64,000 nucleotides of DNA from Algibacillus agarilyticus (GTDB lineage Bacteria; Pseudomonadota; Gammaproteobacteria; Enterobacterales; Alteromonadaceae): assembly GCF_003286125.1 (NCBI RefSeq), contig NZ_QMED01000026.1, positions 1 through 64,000 of the forward strand, given 5' to 3'. This document shows positions 7,404-16,063 of this stretch, in pieces (the first letter of the stretch is position 1; every line of letters starts with the position of its first letter). The notes under the pieces were generated by a model. It made no database searches. It was not told the origin of the DNA and saw only the letters and a program-made list of their open reading frames with translations. Both the position numbers and the translations under genes were made by a program.

Positions 7404-7994
7404 ATGAAAAAGTTATCGACGGCTTTAACCATTGCCGCCGCTTTATTTGCATCAAGCGCGTACTCTGCAGAACAAACGTTTTTTGAGCCTAAAGCAACAA
7501 CAACATCGGGCGCAAATTTACGTGTTCATGCGTCATTTGAAGATGGCTTTTGTCAATCTAAAGGTTATGAATATCACAATGGCGGTGAAGTCGAGTTTGT
7601 AAACAATACGCATTACGCTACATATAACTACGATCAAAATAAAACATGGACAGCTCAGTATACGCCTGGTCAAGCTGTACTGATGAAAACAATTCATTGT
7701 TATACCCCTGACTCAATCGAAACAGTATATGTAAATCCAACCATTAATTTTTACGGTATTGACGTTCCCGTCGCTGTTGTTAGTGTAAACACGATGGCCC
7801 CGGGTTTTGTTCATTATTGTGCAGATAAAGGCGCTTCACCTGTTGTTGGCTCAGGTACGTTAACAATAGAAACGCTGCCGTTTGGTTATTACGCTGTCTA
7901 TAATGGCGCAACTCAAAAATGGCAACTTGAAAATCAACCGTACGATCCAAGTTCGAATACTCAAATCTTAACAAAGATAACGTGTAAGGATTAA
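7404..7994 (+). CDS. Secreted protein of unknown function
   Basis: This 196-residue protein starts at an ATG with GGGGAAA 6 nt upstream. It has a clear Sec signal peptide (MKKLSTALTIAAALFASSAYSA), so it is exported. The mature part is rich in Tyr, Thr and Asn and contains four Cys residues (near GFCQSKG, IHCYTP, HYCADKG and ITCKD) that could form two disulfides. Two similar halves are suggested: each starts with a Cys-containing turn and contains a 'YA(V/T)YN' strand (ATYNYDQNKTW and AVYNGATQKW). This implies a duplicated beta-sandwich. No known family is recognised. A good terminator follows, so it is probably monocistronic. Confidence 0.65.
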   Translation: MKKLSTALTIAAALFASSAYSAEQTFFEPKATTTSGANLRVHASFEDGFCQSKGYEYHNGGEVEFVNNTHYATYNYDQNKTWTAQYTPGQAVLMKTIHCYTPDSIETVYVNPTINFYGIDVPVAVVSVNTMAPGFVHYCADKGASPVVGSGTLTIETLPFGYYAVYNGATQKWQLENQPYDPSSNTQILTKITCKD

Positions 7995-7998
7995 ACTC

Positions 7999-8032
7999 AT
8001 CGCGAGGGATCGTTTATCCCTTGCTTTTTATA
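7999..8032 (+). terminator. Rho-independent terminator after the secreted protein gene
   Basis: GCGAGGGAT and ATCCCTTGC form a stem around a CGTTT loop, followed by TTTTTAT. The position directly after the stop at 7994 supports the call. Confidence 0.65.
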
Positions 8033-8403
8033 TCGAGCATCTGAGACATATATGGCCACTTTGTATATGTCTCTCACAATTTTCTTATTTACTTGTCATT
8101 TTCACTACGTTTATTGAAAGCCCTTTTTTCTGCTTTTCTAATTACTATAAAGCCGCTAAATTAAATGCGAACGAGAGATTTTTATAAAATAAATAAACAT
8201 CCTATCTTTGATTTTATATTACTTAAATGTTGATCAGTTGTTAATGATCGTATACATTAGTTTTGCAAATTTGATAAAGGTTGTTGTACAACTTTTTCAC
8301 CAACCTTTAAGCGTAGCGTTGAAAGCTTTGGCTATAAAACTTACTAATTTGCATTTTAATTACGACTCATAATTAATAACACTCAATAATTTAAGGGCAC
8401 ATA
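8033..8403. promoter_or_regulatory. Upstream region of the GH82 gene
   Basis: This 370-bp gene-free, AT-rich leader probably contains the promoter of the carrageenase gene. A short inverted repeat, TTGTACAACTTTTTCACC, lies near 8283-8300. No operator of a known regulator could be recognised and no -10/-35 pair was convincing. Confidence 0.3.
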
Positions 8404-10341
8404 ATGCAAGAACAACGTTTAAATAAATCTGTTTTATTTCAGCCAGATAAATTAAAAAAATATGCTTTAACCTCTTTCTACTCAATTGTAGGTTACGCGT
8501 TAATCAGCACTTCAGCACATGCTGTAGATTTGGCAAACGCGAATACGTTTAGTGCTAAAAGTGATACGTGGTCGGTTAATTATGCAAAAGCGTTTGACGG
8601 TAACTTAAATAATGAGGCTCGCGCAAAAGCTCGCGGTAATACTTCAGATGTTTGGTTAGAATTTAACTTTGGTGCTCAGTACAAAAACTTTGATGTTAAT
8701 TTTTTAGAAGATAATCAATACCCATATTCAGTCTCTCGTTGGAAAGTGCAAGGTTGGAGATCAGGTGAGTGGCAAGACATAAACAATTGGCAAGCACATA
8801 ACACTACAAGTACAGACCCCGCGTTTCCAATTCCGCAAAATTACAACACTAATAGAATGCGTGTTTTATTCCAAGCCAGTAAAGATAATGAGGTGGGTTT
8901 AAACGAACTCAATATAAGTGGTGTGCCGGTAAATGGTGGAGCAAGTAATGGACCAACGCCTATTGTCGACAGTCAGTTTTACACAGAACCGACTCAATAC
9001 AGTGTGTCATACAATTTAGTTAATCACTATGGTGTGAATAATAACGACAATAATGACGACAGTGCTTTACTGCAACAAGCCATTGATGAAATCAGTGCTA
9101 AACCTAAAGGCGGCAAATTATTTATCCCATCAGGTAAATACTACTTATTAAATGTACAAATGCGCTCAAATGTTCATATTGAAATCGCTTCTGGCGCGAC
9201 TATTTTTCCGACTTGGAATGGTGACGGTCGCAATCATCGAATTTTTGAAGTGGGTACGGGATCAACTAAGGTCGAAAACTTTAGTTTAACCGGACGAAAC
9301 AATGGCTTTACGGTTGATTTTCGTCAATCAAATGATGTTAATTTAGCTGTATTTAACTTAGGCGATGTTGATAACTTTAAAATCTCAAATTTCAAAATTG
9401 AAGATAACAAAACAATTTTCGCTTCACTACTGGTTAATGCAATCCAAAGAGGCAATAACTTATACTGGCCACACAATGGCATTATCGAAAAAATAGACCA
9501 ACGTAATGCATTATTTGGCTATGGTGTTATTCAAACATATGGCGGAGATAATATTTTATTCCGTGATTTAAAAGGTGAGGGGGGCATTACCTTACGCATG
9601 GAAACCGACACGCTTATTATGAAAGAGTTACAACAAGGTGGTATTCGCGATATTTATGCCGAAAACATCAGTTGTACTAATGGCTTAGCTGCTGTGATGT
9701 TTGGTCCGCACTTTATGGAAAACGGCTCAGTGGAAGTAAATGGTGTGCAATCTAACGGTTGTGGTTTTGCAGTTAGAGTGGATAAAGGCTTTGTTGAATT
9801 ATTTAGCCCAACAAATGAAACACACACGCGTAATAGTTGGAAGGCCGCTGTTGAAGCTGAAATTGGTACTGGGTGTGCCGCAACGCCTTATGCTCGAGGT
9901 AACGGCGGAACACGTTGGGCATCAAGAATCAATGATATTCCACGTTGTTTAGATGAAGTATACAGAACACACCATCTTAAACCGGGTACATTTGAAAAAT
10001 CAGATGTATACAACGTAACCGCGACTTACGGGACAAACGCGCACGTTAAGCAAGATCAGTTAGATTACTTTGATTTAATGAATCCAAGTTGTAGCAATGT
10101 ATGTTTACCCACCACATCACAATGGGCTAAGCCGGGGCAAATATACTTAGGTCCATCATTAGGTGCGATAATAGACAAAAATGTACAAGGTGAAGAATAC
10201 AATTTTGAAGTGATCGTGCATGATTACAACATGGTTAACTTCCCGAATCCGCATCACGAAAAAATCGATAGCACGACGACATCAAATAAAGTTTGTAATT
10301 ATTACGGTATGAGTGCATGCCCTAATAACCGCTGGAACTAA
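8404..10341 (+). CDS. Probable iota-carrageenase (GH82) with N-terminal F5/8C-like domain
   Basis: This 645-residue secreted enzyme has a long signal peptide ending near SAHA (about residue 40). An F5/8 type C-like discoidin domain spans about 42-173, and a right-handed parallel beta-helix starts near 200 (DDSALLQQAIDE, GGKLFIPSGKYYL). The key evidence is Gln377, Glu400, Asp402 and His436 in GVIQTYGG, LRMETD and FGPH. Their spacing (23, 2, 36) equals that recalled for Q222/E245/D247/H281 of the Alteromonas iota-carrageenase CgiA. GH82 enzymes cut beta-1,4 bonds of iota-carrageenan with inversion. The discoidin-like domain probably binds glycan. A strong terminator follows and no sulfatase is adjacent, so it is transcribed alone. 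Another beta-helix polysaccharidase is the alternative. Confidence 0.75.
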   Translation: MQEQRLNKSVLFQPDKLKKYALTSFYSIVGYALISTSAHAVDLANANTFSAKSDTWSVNYAKAFDGNLNNEARAKARGNTSDVWLEFNFGAQYKNFDVNFLEDNQYPYSVSRWKVQGWRSGEWQDINNWQAHNTTSTDPAFPIPQNYNTNRMRVLFQASKDNEVGLNELNISGVPVNGGASNGPTPIVDSQFYTEPTQYSVSYNLVNHYGVNNNDNNDDSALLQQAIDEISAKPKGGKLFIPSGKYYLLNVQMRSNVHIEIASGATIFPTWNGDGRNHRIFEVGTGSTKVENFSLTGRNNGFTVDFRQSNDVNLAVFNLGDVDNFKISNFKIEDNKTIFASLLVNAIQRGNNLYWPHNGIIEKIDQRNALFGYGVIQTYGGDNILFRDLKGEGGITLRMETDTLIMKELQQGGIRDIYAENISCTNGLAAVMFGPHFMENGSVEVNGVQSNGCGFAVRVDKGFVELFSPTNETHTRNSWKAAVEAEIGTGCAATPYARGNGGTRWASRINDIPRCLDEVYRTHHLKPGTFEKSDVYNVTATYGTNAHVKQDQLDYFDLMNPSCSNVCLPTTSQWAKPGQIYLGPSLGAIIDKNVQGEEYNFEVIVHDYNMVNFPNPHHEKIDSTTTSNKVCNYYGMSACPNNRWN

Positions 10342-10372
10342 ACCTCGAAACGAGAATAAATTAAACAACGAT

Positions 10373-10402
10373 AAAACCTTGGCATTTGCCAAGGTTTTTT
10401 TT
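10373..10402 (+). terminator. Rho-independent terminator after GH82
   Basis: AAAACCTTGGC and GCCAAGGTTTT form a perfect stem around ATTT, followed by a run of T residues. Confidence 0.85.
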
Positions 10403-10563
10403 GAGCTTGCTAATATATTTGCCGATGAGTGTTATACATAAGTTTTAGGTTGTGAATAATTTTAAGGCTGTTATATATTTTAATAAATGAAGTGCTGAAG
10501 AGTGGTTCAGTATAAGCAACGATAAACCAATGATTATATTAGGTTTTAACTATTCAGTTATAA

Positions 10564-10646
10564 GTTTCAATGATGCCTGTCCCACACGATATGCCCCACA
10601 CGATATGCCACACGATATGCCACACGATATGGTCCCACACGATATG
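10564..10646. repeat. Dispersed repeat with five tandem CACACGATATG units
   Basis: GTTTCAATGATGCCTGTCC opens the region, and the sequence then expands into five copies of CACACGATATG separated by 1-4 nt, ending at 10646. It lies just upstream of the antitoxin gene. A related sequence (GTTTCAACGGTGCCTGTCC, then CATACGAT units) lies downstream of the toxin gene, so the toxin-antitoxin pair is bracketed by direct repeats. Confidence 0.8.
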
Positions 10647-10720
10647 AAATTAAGTTCTGGCTAAATGTTTTAATTGGCTCTAAAATAAGACCTTAATTTA
10701 ATACTTAATTGGTGGTTATT

Positions 10721-10972
10721 ATGAGACAAGTTTTAGCTGATTGTTCAGCAAGCATTTCTGAACTTAAAAAGAATCCGACGGCTTTATTAAATGAGGCTGA
10801 TGGTTCAGCTATTGCGATCTTAAACCATAATAAGCCTACCGCTTATTTAGTACCAGCAGAAACCTATGAATGGTTAATGGATGTAGTTGATGACTATGAG
10901 TTGGCGAAAGTTGTGGACGAGCGTCGTGGTGATTTATCTAAAGCTATCGAAGTAAATTTAGATGACCTATAA
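10721..10972 (+). CDS. Antitoxin of a RelBE/StbDE-like module (Phd/YefM type)
   Basis: This is an 83-residue protein. The ATG at 10721, after a GGTGG site, gives the typical start MRQVLADCSASISELKKNP; an upstream in-frame start exists but reads into the repeat-flanked leader. The N-terminal half has the Phd/YefM fold pattern (ISELKKNPTALLNEA, then AIAILNHNKPTAYLVPAE), which binds operator DNA. The acidic C-terminus (ELAKVVDERRGDLSKAIEV) is the toxin-neutralising tail. It overlaps the toxin gene by 11 nt, the usual antitoxin-first arrangement with autoregulation. Close match in layout to StbD. Confidence 0.85.
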   Translation: MRQVLADCSASISELKKNPTALLNEADGSAIAILNHNKPTAYLVPAETYEWLMDVVDDYELAKVVDERRGDLSKAIEVNLDDL

Positions 10973-11249
10973 ATTAAAATTTCTTCCAGAAGCTAAAAAA
11001 GAATGGGATAAATTAGCAGAGCCATTGAAAAAGCAATTTAAAAATAAGCTTGCGGAGAGGCTTGTCAATCCGCACGTACCATCAGCTAAGTTGAAAGGAT
11101 ATGACTCAGTTTATAAGATCAAATTACGTACGGCCGGTTACAGATTAGCTTACGAAGTTTTAGATAATGAAATAGTGATTTATGTTTTAGCAGTAGGTAA
11201 GCGAGATAAAAATGCTATTTATAAAAAGTTAGCGTCTCGCATAGTGTAA
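10962..11249 (+). CDS. RelE/ParE-family toxin (StbE-like)
   Basis: This 95-residue basic protein overlaps the antitoxin reading frame by 11 nt. The motifs are those of RelE mRNA interferases: FLPEAKKEWDKL at the N-terminus, KLKGYDSVYKIKLRTAGYRLAYEV in the middle and a closing VLAVGKRDKNAIY strand with the catalytic-region Lys/Arg residues. Toxins of the family cleave mRNA in the ribosomal A-site and are held inactive by the cognate antitoxin. The reading frame is intact. Cleavage specificity cannot be told from sequence. The gene pair lies between an enzyme gene and hypothetical genes in an accessory region. Confidence 0.87.
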   Translation: MTYKLKFLPEAKKEWDKLAEPLKKQFKNKLAERLVNPHVPSAKLKGYDSVYKIKLRTAGYRLAYEVLDNEIVIYVLAVGKRDKNAIYKKLASRIV

Positions 11250-11267
11250 TAGCAGTATTTCATTAAG

Positions 11268-11363
11268 TTTCAACGGTGCCTGTCCCATACGATACCCCAT
11301 ACGATACCTGAAGTTTCAACGGTGCCTGTCCCATACGATCTACTACTCCATACGATATACTAC
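11268..11363. repeat. Duplicated GTTTCAACGGTGCCTGTCCC repeat with CATACGAT units
   Basis: GTTTCAACGGTGCCTGTCCC followed by ATACGAT occurs twice (from 11268 and from 11313), each with a shorter extra CATACGATA unit after it. It is the downstream counterpart of the repeat at 10564-10646 and differs from it mainly by C/T at the CACACGAT/CATACGAT position. Confidence 0.8.
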
Positions 11364-11537
11364 GTCGCTCAGCAAAAGTTATCACTACCTTTCTACCGAA
11401 AATGGCGTTCATCGCTTTAAATACGGAGGTTACAGAGATGTTCCATTAGAGGTGATAACATTAAAATGCAGTATAAAATTAAATGGTAAAATAATAGAGT
11501 AAACCACTCATTAGTCATTAAAAGAGCCAAGATTAAA

Positions 11538-11852
11538 ATGCTTAAACGTTATTTCAGAAATAGAAAAATTAAGAAATTCTTGACGATTATACCTCGAACA
11601 TTAGTGCAAGATTATGGCGGAAAAAGTGAATATACCTTAGGCCAAGTTGAAACCGTTGCTAAAAAAGTGGGTTATCGTGATCCTGCATTAATTGATATTG
11701 CGGTCGCCATCTATTGTTGTGATGAGATCGCTAAAAAATTTGGAATTGATGAGGCTTGTGTCAAAAAGTATCGAGGTTATCCAAAGCAATTAAACATACC
11801 CGATTACGCTTCGGCGGGCAGTCATGTTGACATGAGCGGAGGGCATGAATAA
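11538..11852 (+). CDS. DUF6559-like small protein
   Basis: This 104-residue protein begins MLKRYFRNRKIKKFL and is highly basic at the start, followed by an amphipathic region (YTLGQVETVAKKVGYRDPALIDIAVAIYCCDEIAKKFG). There is no signal peptide. The pattern resembles the DUF6559 family of short gammaproteobacterial proteins; the match is from memory and moderate. It stands alone between the toxin-antitoxin repeats and a convergent gene. Function unknown. Confidence 0.6.
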   Translation: MLKRYFRNRKIKKFLTIIPRTLVQDYGGKSEYTLGQVETVAKKVGYRDPALIDIAVAIYCCDEIAKKFGIDEACVKKYRGYPKQLNIPDYASAGSHVDMSGGHE

Positions 11853-11947
11853 CACGTTAATTGATACCTATTAGTATGTTTTCAGATTTCTATTTACACT
11901 GATAACATCAAAATATTTTTTGAATCGTTTCGCTTTAACTAAGGTGC

Positions 11948-12781
11948 TTACAAGTTGCCTGCCACGGTAAACGTTTTATTATTTTTGTTATTTAAAAATA
12001 CTTTGGCGGCCTGATAATCTTTACTATTTTTAACAAGGGTTTCAAACTCGCCAGATGTGATCGCACTTTGTAAGGCTTGCTCTATTATATTGGCTAATTG
12101 CACGTTGTTTTTATTCACATAAAAATAGGCATTAAGTGGCAGCTGGATCAGAATATCGGGATGTACAATTAAATCGAGCTTGTCTTTTTTTATCCAGTTG
12201 TCTGTTGTTTTTTGAGCACTTGATGCAGCAATCGGATAATAATCAAAACGGCTGCCATCGAGCATATAGCCTAAATGCCCACGTAATGTAGAAACCACTT
12301 TAAACGAATGTTGTTCTAATAACTGGCGTGTAACGGATGCGCGTTGTAAACCCGCTTTTAATTCGGTTAGTTGGTGAATACCGGTTATAGAGTCAAATTT
12401 ACGTAAATCTGACCGTTTTATAATAAGCGCCGTAGTGCCTAATAAACCTTGGTAAAGCGGAATTTTGATTGGTCTTAATTGCGCTTCTAATGCTTTACTT
12501 TTAGGCGCCCAGATTAAATCGAGATCGCCGGCTTGCATTAAGCTTATCTGATGTCGTCGGTTACCCGCTTTTGTTTGGATTATTTCGATTTTATGGTTTT
12601 TAGCATGTTTTGCCATCAGCTTTAAAATGGCTATTTTATGATTGGTTTCTGGATTCCCCGGACGAGGAACCGCAATATCAAGCGCATAAGCGGCGGGTAA
12701 CTTAAAAATAAAACAGGCAATCACAATGAATAGCCATATTGGATTTTTAACTAATCGAGCTTTGTACGGGTAGTGCTTCAT
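11948..12781 (-). CDS. Periplasmic substrate-binding protein (SBP_bac_3-like)
   Basis: This 277-residue protein has an N-terminal signal/anchor (WLFIVIACFIFKLPAAYA) and then the two-lobed amino-acid/sensor-type binding fold: LDIAVPRPGN, QAGDLDLIWAPKS, an aromatic and basic ligand pocket in YQGLLGTTALIIKRSDL, and the hinge DYYPIAASS. Similar stand-alone proteins in Alteromonadales and Vibrionales have no linked ABC transporter genes and none is adjacent here. The ligand is unknown; it may be part of a sensory pathway. The gene ends convergently with the DUF6559-like gene, about 95 bp apart. Confidence 0.7.
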   Translation of the reverse strand: MKHYPYKARLVKNPIWLFIVIACFIFKLPAAYALDIAVPRPGNPETNHKIAILKLMAKHAKNHKIEIIQTKAGNRRHQISLMQAGDLDLIWAPKSKALEAQLRPIKIPLYQGLLGTTALIIKRSDLRKFDSITGIHQLTELKAGLQRASVTRQLLEQHSFKVVSTLRGHLGYMLDGSRFDYYPIAASSAQKTTDNWIKKDKLDLIVHPDILIQLPLNAYFYVNKNNVQLANIIEQALQSAITSGEFETLVKNSKDYQAAKVFLNNKNNKTFTVAGNL

Positions 12782-13010
12782 TGTTTATCTCTACCTATAG
12801 TTAATTACGATTGGCCTTGCGATCACAGGTTAATCACCGCGAGCATGATAAGTCACTTGGGTATACATCGACATTAACAATTTAGTCACAATTAGTCAAT
12901 ATAGGTTTAAATTTGTCTTTTGTGGGCTGGTTAAACCAGGTTGCAGGTTTTTTGCTAACCAAGTATTAAAGGGTAAATAATATTTTTTACTTTTTGGTAG
13001 ATAACACAAT

Positions 13011-13043
13011 AAAAAAATCCGGCGTATACAACACCGGATTTTT
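13011..13043 (-). terminator. Rho-independent terminator after the GH86 gene
   Basis: On the minus strand AAATCCGGTGTTG and ATACGCCGGATTT form a stem followed by a run of T residues, 38 bp after the GH86 stop. Confidence 0.8.
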
Positions 13044-13080
13044 GTTTTCACCCCCTGAATTGGGTGGACGATTTAGCCAT

Positions 13081-15396
13081 TTATTTTATGCGTAATCGTT
13101 TGAACGGTAATAATATAAGCGAAAGCAACAACCAAAATAGGGTGCCACCGCCTGAACCTGAATCCGCAGTCGGTGTATCATCTGTCGTGTCATCGGGCTG
13201 TTCAACGGGCACCTCAACTTTTTCTGCATTAACCGTAATTTGAGTACTGGCTGTAAAGCTACCGTCGGTCGTTGTTACGGTTATTTTGGCCGTACCCGCT
13301 GATTTAGCTAAAATTAAACCTGTTGCCGATACCGTTGCAACCGCCGGAGCATCTGAAACGTAAGCGACTTCGGTATTCGTTGCCGTAATGGGTAATACGC
13401 TCGTTGTCAGCTGTACGGTGTTGTTAATCTCTAGGGTTTTATTTGCCGGCGAAACATTGACTGCTGTCACTGCGATATCAGCAGCAGGGCGAATGTCGGC
13501 ACTAAAGCTAAACACGCTGAGTGTGGTGCTGGTGATGTGACCGTCGGCATCTGCGAAGGTGATCGCAATATCGTTTTCAGCTTGTAGCAAGCTATGGGGT
13601 ACCGGTATTTCTAATAAGCTAAAAAATTGTTCACGTTTTTCTTGTTCATCGCCGCTAAAATCAGTTGGAACCATTAACGCGGTATTATTAAACATCACAG
13701 TCGGTTGTAAGCTTTTACCATGAGCGCGTGTTATTCCCACCCGTAATACCGCTTCACCAAACTGAGGTTTGTTTACGCCATCAATATCAAAATTAATAGC
13801 TTGGTTGGCATTAATTTTTTGTAAATAAGTCGCGGCATAGTGTTTTGTTTCACTCGATGTTTCGTCAACGGTTATATCACGATCAAAACGGTATTCAAAT
13901 ATGGCCGTACCTTCGGCATCAACAGTAAATGATGTTGGTTGAGTTGTTTGCTCAGTGATGGTTAATTCAGATTGATTATTCACTAAATGTAAATGTTTGA
14001 TATTAATACTTTCGAAAATGGCGTCATCAACATTAAGCAGCGATAAATCAACAACCTGACTTGCTCTGTCTAGGTTAGATACGATCACATAAACTTTGTT
14101 TTTATCGACATAACTATCAACTAGCAGGTCTGCTTCACTTGAGATTGTATCTACACGTGTACCGTTAACATTAGCCCATAATTCATAAAATTTAACGAGA
14201 TCAGAAAATACATAGTGATCGCCTGTTTCACCTGCTTTTTCATCGTTGTGACGCATTAATCGCCAAGCATAATCTCGACCTTCATTACCTGACCATTCTG
14301 CTTTAGTTAACATGAAAGGGATCGTTTTTAGCATCAAATCCGGTTTGGCCATGAACTGAAGCATCATTGGACTAAATGCTTTCATTGTTTGCCAATCGTT
14401 TAATGCATCCCACGCTTTTGCTTCTAATAAATGATCACGTCCGCCGTATTCTGAAATTAAAAAGGGTTTTACTTCGCCTAGTTTTATTTGGCTGTATTGC
14501 TCCATAATATCTAAGGTTGCTTCAATACGGCCTCCTTTAAACGTTTCAATCCCTTTGCTGCGACCTAAGTAATTGAAGTCGTATAAATGAATTGAAAAAT
14601 AATCCATATGCTCACCGCTGGTGTCGATGAATAATTTCATACGTTCATCCCAACGTTTAAAACTGCGCTCGTCAAACCAGGGAAATGCAGTGGTATAACC
14701 ACCAATTAAAACGTCATTATTAACTTTACGGATCGCGGTTGCGACTTCATTATGATATTTGAATGTGTCAATTGGATCGCCGCCATGCACATCGACTAAT
14801 TCATAGAGTGGCTCATTTAATATTTCTAAATATTTAGGGCGTTTGTGTCCGGCAACGGCTGTTTGGTTATCATCACGATAATATTCGTTTAAAAATCGGC
14901 CCATATATTCGCCAATGGCATCGGTGTTGCCAAATTGCCAATCACCTTTACCGTTGTGGTTACCTAGCCAAAATTGATTAAGCTGGCCGCCAATCATTAA
15001 ATCGACTTTGTCTTCATATTGATGGCGATCGGCTTTATTTTTTCCATAAACAGTTTCGCGACTGTATTGGCCTAAAGTAGCCATGTGAGCAGGGTCGGCG
15101 TAGCCAGGGCGACTCGGATCTTCATTCACTTGTTGAGCATTCCAAGGCATCGAGCCGTTATCTCGCCCTAGGTAAACATCGAGATCACGTAAAATATAAT
15201 CTAATTTATCTTCTTCACCATTCCAATCATTTTCGGTTAGGCTTGCATGTAAAGTGATATATTTACTGCGGTCAAAGGTATCAATACCCCCCACATCGTG
15301 TTTAACATTTAGGTTGACCGATATTGTTGATTGCGCTGAAGCACCAAACCCCATAATGAGTAAACTGGATAAAACACTCAATTTAATTTTATTCAT
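13081..15396 (-). CDS. GH86 beta-agarase / beta-porphyranase with Ig-like domain and GlyGly-CTERM anchor
   Basis: This is a 771-residue protein with a signal peptide ending near residue 21. The GH86 (clan GH-A) catalytic domain starts FDRSKYITLHAS and carries the acid/base Glu195 in EILNEPLYE and the nucleophile Glu316 in LISEYGGRD. Beta-sandwich domains follow, then a bacterial Ig-like group 2 domain (about 645-730). The C-terminal tail is acidic, then SGSGGGTLFWLLLSLILLP and basic residues: a GlyGly-CTERM sorting signal processed by rhombosortase and linked to type II secretion. GH86 enzymes cut beta-1,4 bonds of agarose or porphyran; which one cannot be told here. It is a single gene with its own terminator. 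A second GH86 lies at 45.9-47.8 kb. Confidence 0.87.
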   Translation of the reverse strand: MNKIKLSVLSSLLIMGFGASAQSTISVNLNVKHDVGGIDTFDRSKYITLHASLTENDWNGEEDKLDYILRDLDVYLGRDNGSMPWNAQQVNEDPSRPGYADPAHMATLGQYSRETVYGKNKADRHQYEDKVDLMIGGQLNQFWLGNHNGKGDWQFGNTDAIGEYMGRFLNEYYRDDNQTAVAGHKRPKYLEILNEPLYELVDVHGGDPIDTFKYHNEVATAIRKVNNDVLIGGYTTAFPWFDERSFKRWDERMKLFIDTSGEHMDYFSIHLYDFNYLGRSKGIETFKGGRIEATLDIMEQYSQIKLGEVKPFLISEYGGRDHLLEAKAWDALNDWQTMKAFSPMMLQFMAKPDLMLKTIPFMLTKAEWSGNEGRDYAWRLMRHNDEKAGETGDHYVFSDLVKFYELWANVNGTRVDTISSEADLLVDSYVDKNKVYVIVSNLDRASQVVDLSLLNVDDAIFESINIKHLHLVNNQSELTITEQTTQPTSFTVDAEGTAIFEYRFDRDITVDETSSETKHYAATYLQKINANQAINFDIDGVNKPQFGEAVLRVGITRAHGKSLQPTVMFNNTALMVPTDFSGDEQEKREQFFSLLEIPVPHSLLQAENDIAITFADADGHITSTTLSVFSFSADIRPAADIAVTAVNVSPANKTLEINNTVQLTTSVLPITATNTEVAYVSDAPAVATVSATGLILAKSAGTAKITVTTTDGSFTASTQITVNAEKVEVPVEQPDDTTDDTPTADSGSGGGTLFWLLLSLILLPFKRLRIK

Positions 15397-15507
15397 TGAT
15401 AAGACACTCTTAGTTAATGGCTGAAACGGACTTAGTAACCGTTGTGATGTCTGTAATACTAATCGTTGTTAATAGCTGCTCACCTTATTGGGGTAAATAA
15501 CTCAAGT

Positions 15508-15636
15508 TATAGTCAAAGCGATCGGGTTTTAGGGGAAGCCGTCAAGCTTCGAGACCCCATGAGCATATGCTCTACTATGTGATTGGGGCGAGTAAGCGCT
15601 GACAATGAACCATAAAACCTGAGCGAGAAGACTATA
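15508..15636. mobile_element. 129-bp MITE with TATAGTC/GACTATA ends, copy 1
   Basis: The element begins TATAGTC and ends GACTATA as terminal inverted repeats and contains the perfect palindrome GAGCATATGCTC. It is identical, apart from two or three substitutions, to the copy at 18270-18398 in the same orientation. It has no coding capacity. TA at both ends fits TA target duplication, as for IS630/Tc1-type transposition. It lies upstream of the GH86 gene, where it could affect expression. Confidence 0.85.
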
Positions 15637-16063
15637 TATCCGATGCTAATCTAGATCACTTATTAACGACGATTAGTATAATAAATGTCAACAAAAGACA
15701 ATATTGACACTGATGATTATATTTTTGTCATTTTTGGGTTGAGACGCGTTATTAATATAAAGGCCAGTTTGTAACCCTTTACCTTTATTTCTCCGTCCGG
15801 TGGGGAATTTGACTCGAAAGCAATAATAGAGCGAAAACCTAAAACTTCGCTTGATGTTTATATTAGTTACTGTTTTGTATATTGTCAACAATACGCTTTT
15901 TGTAATGTTGAGCGTTTGCTATTCTCTTGATTGTTTTTTATGGCATTAAATAAATGATAAACACGCCCTAGGTCTAATGGCTAAATTTCACTTTTACTTG
16001 AGTGACGTTTAGCCATTAGGTGTCGCTTGTCTTTTACACAATGCTGCCAAGAGACGTTAAGGC
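15637..16063. other. Gene-free stretch with one copy of a 16-bp inverted repeat
   Basis: No supported gene is present; a 67-codon minus-strand frame has no start signals or similarity. ATAAACACGCCCTAGG at 15957-15972 recurs inverted at 20111-20126, so the two copies bracket the acetyltransferase-lipoprotein-sulfatase block. It recurs again in direct orientation at 56135-56150. Confidence 0.5.

Noticed and set aside
10581-10646. Regularly spaced repeat units reminiscent of a CRISPR array
   Set aside because: Units are only 11 bp with 1-4-bp spacers, and no spacer-like sequences or cas genes are present. They are expansions of a dispersed repeat.
15688-15891. 67-codon minus-strand frame in the gap upstream of GH86
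   Set aside because: No ribosome-binding site, no similarity, and it crosses AT-rich intergenic DNA.
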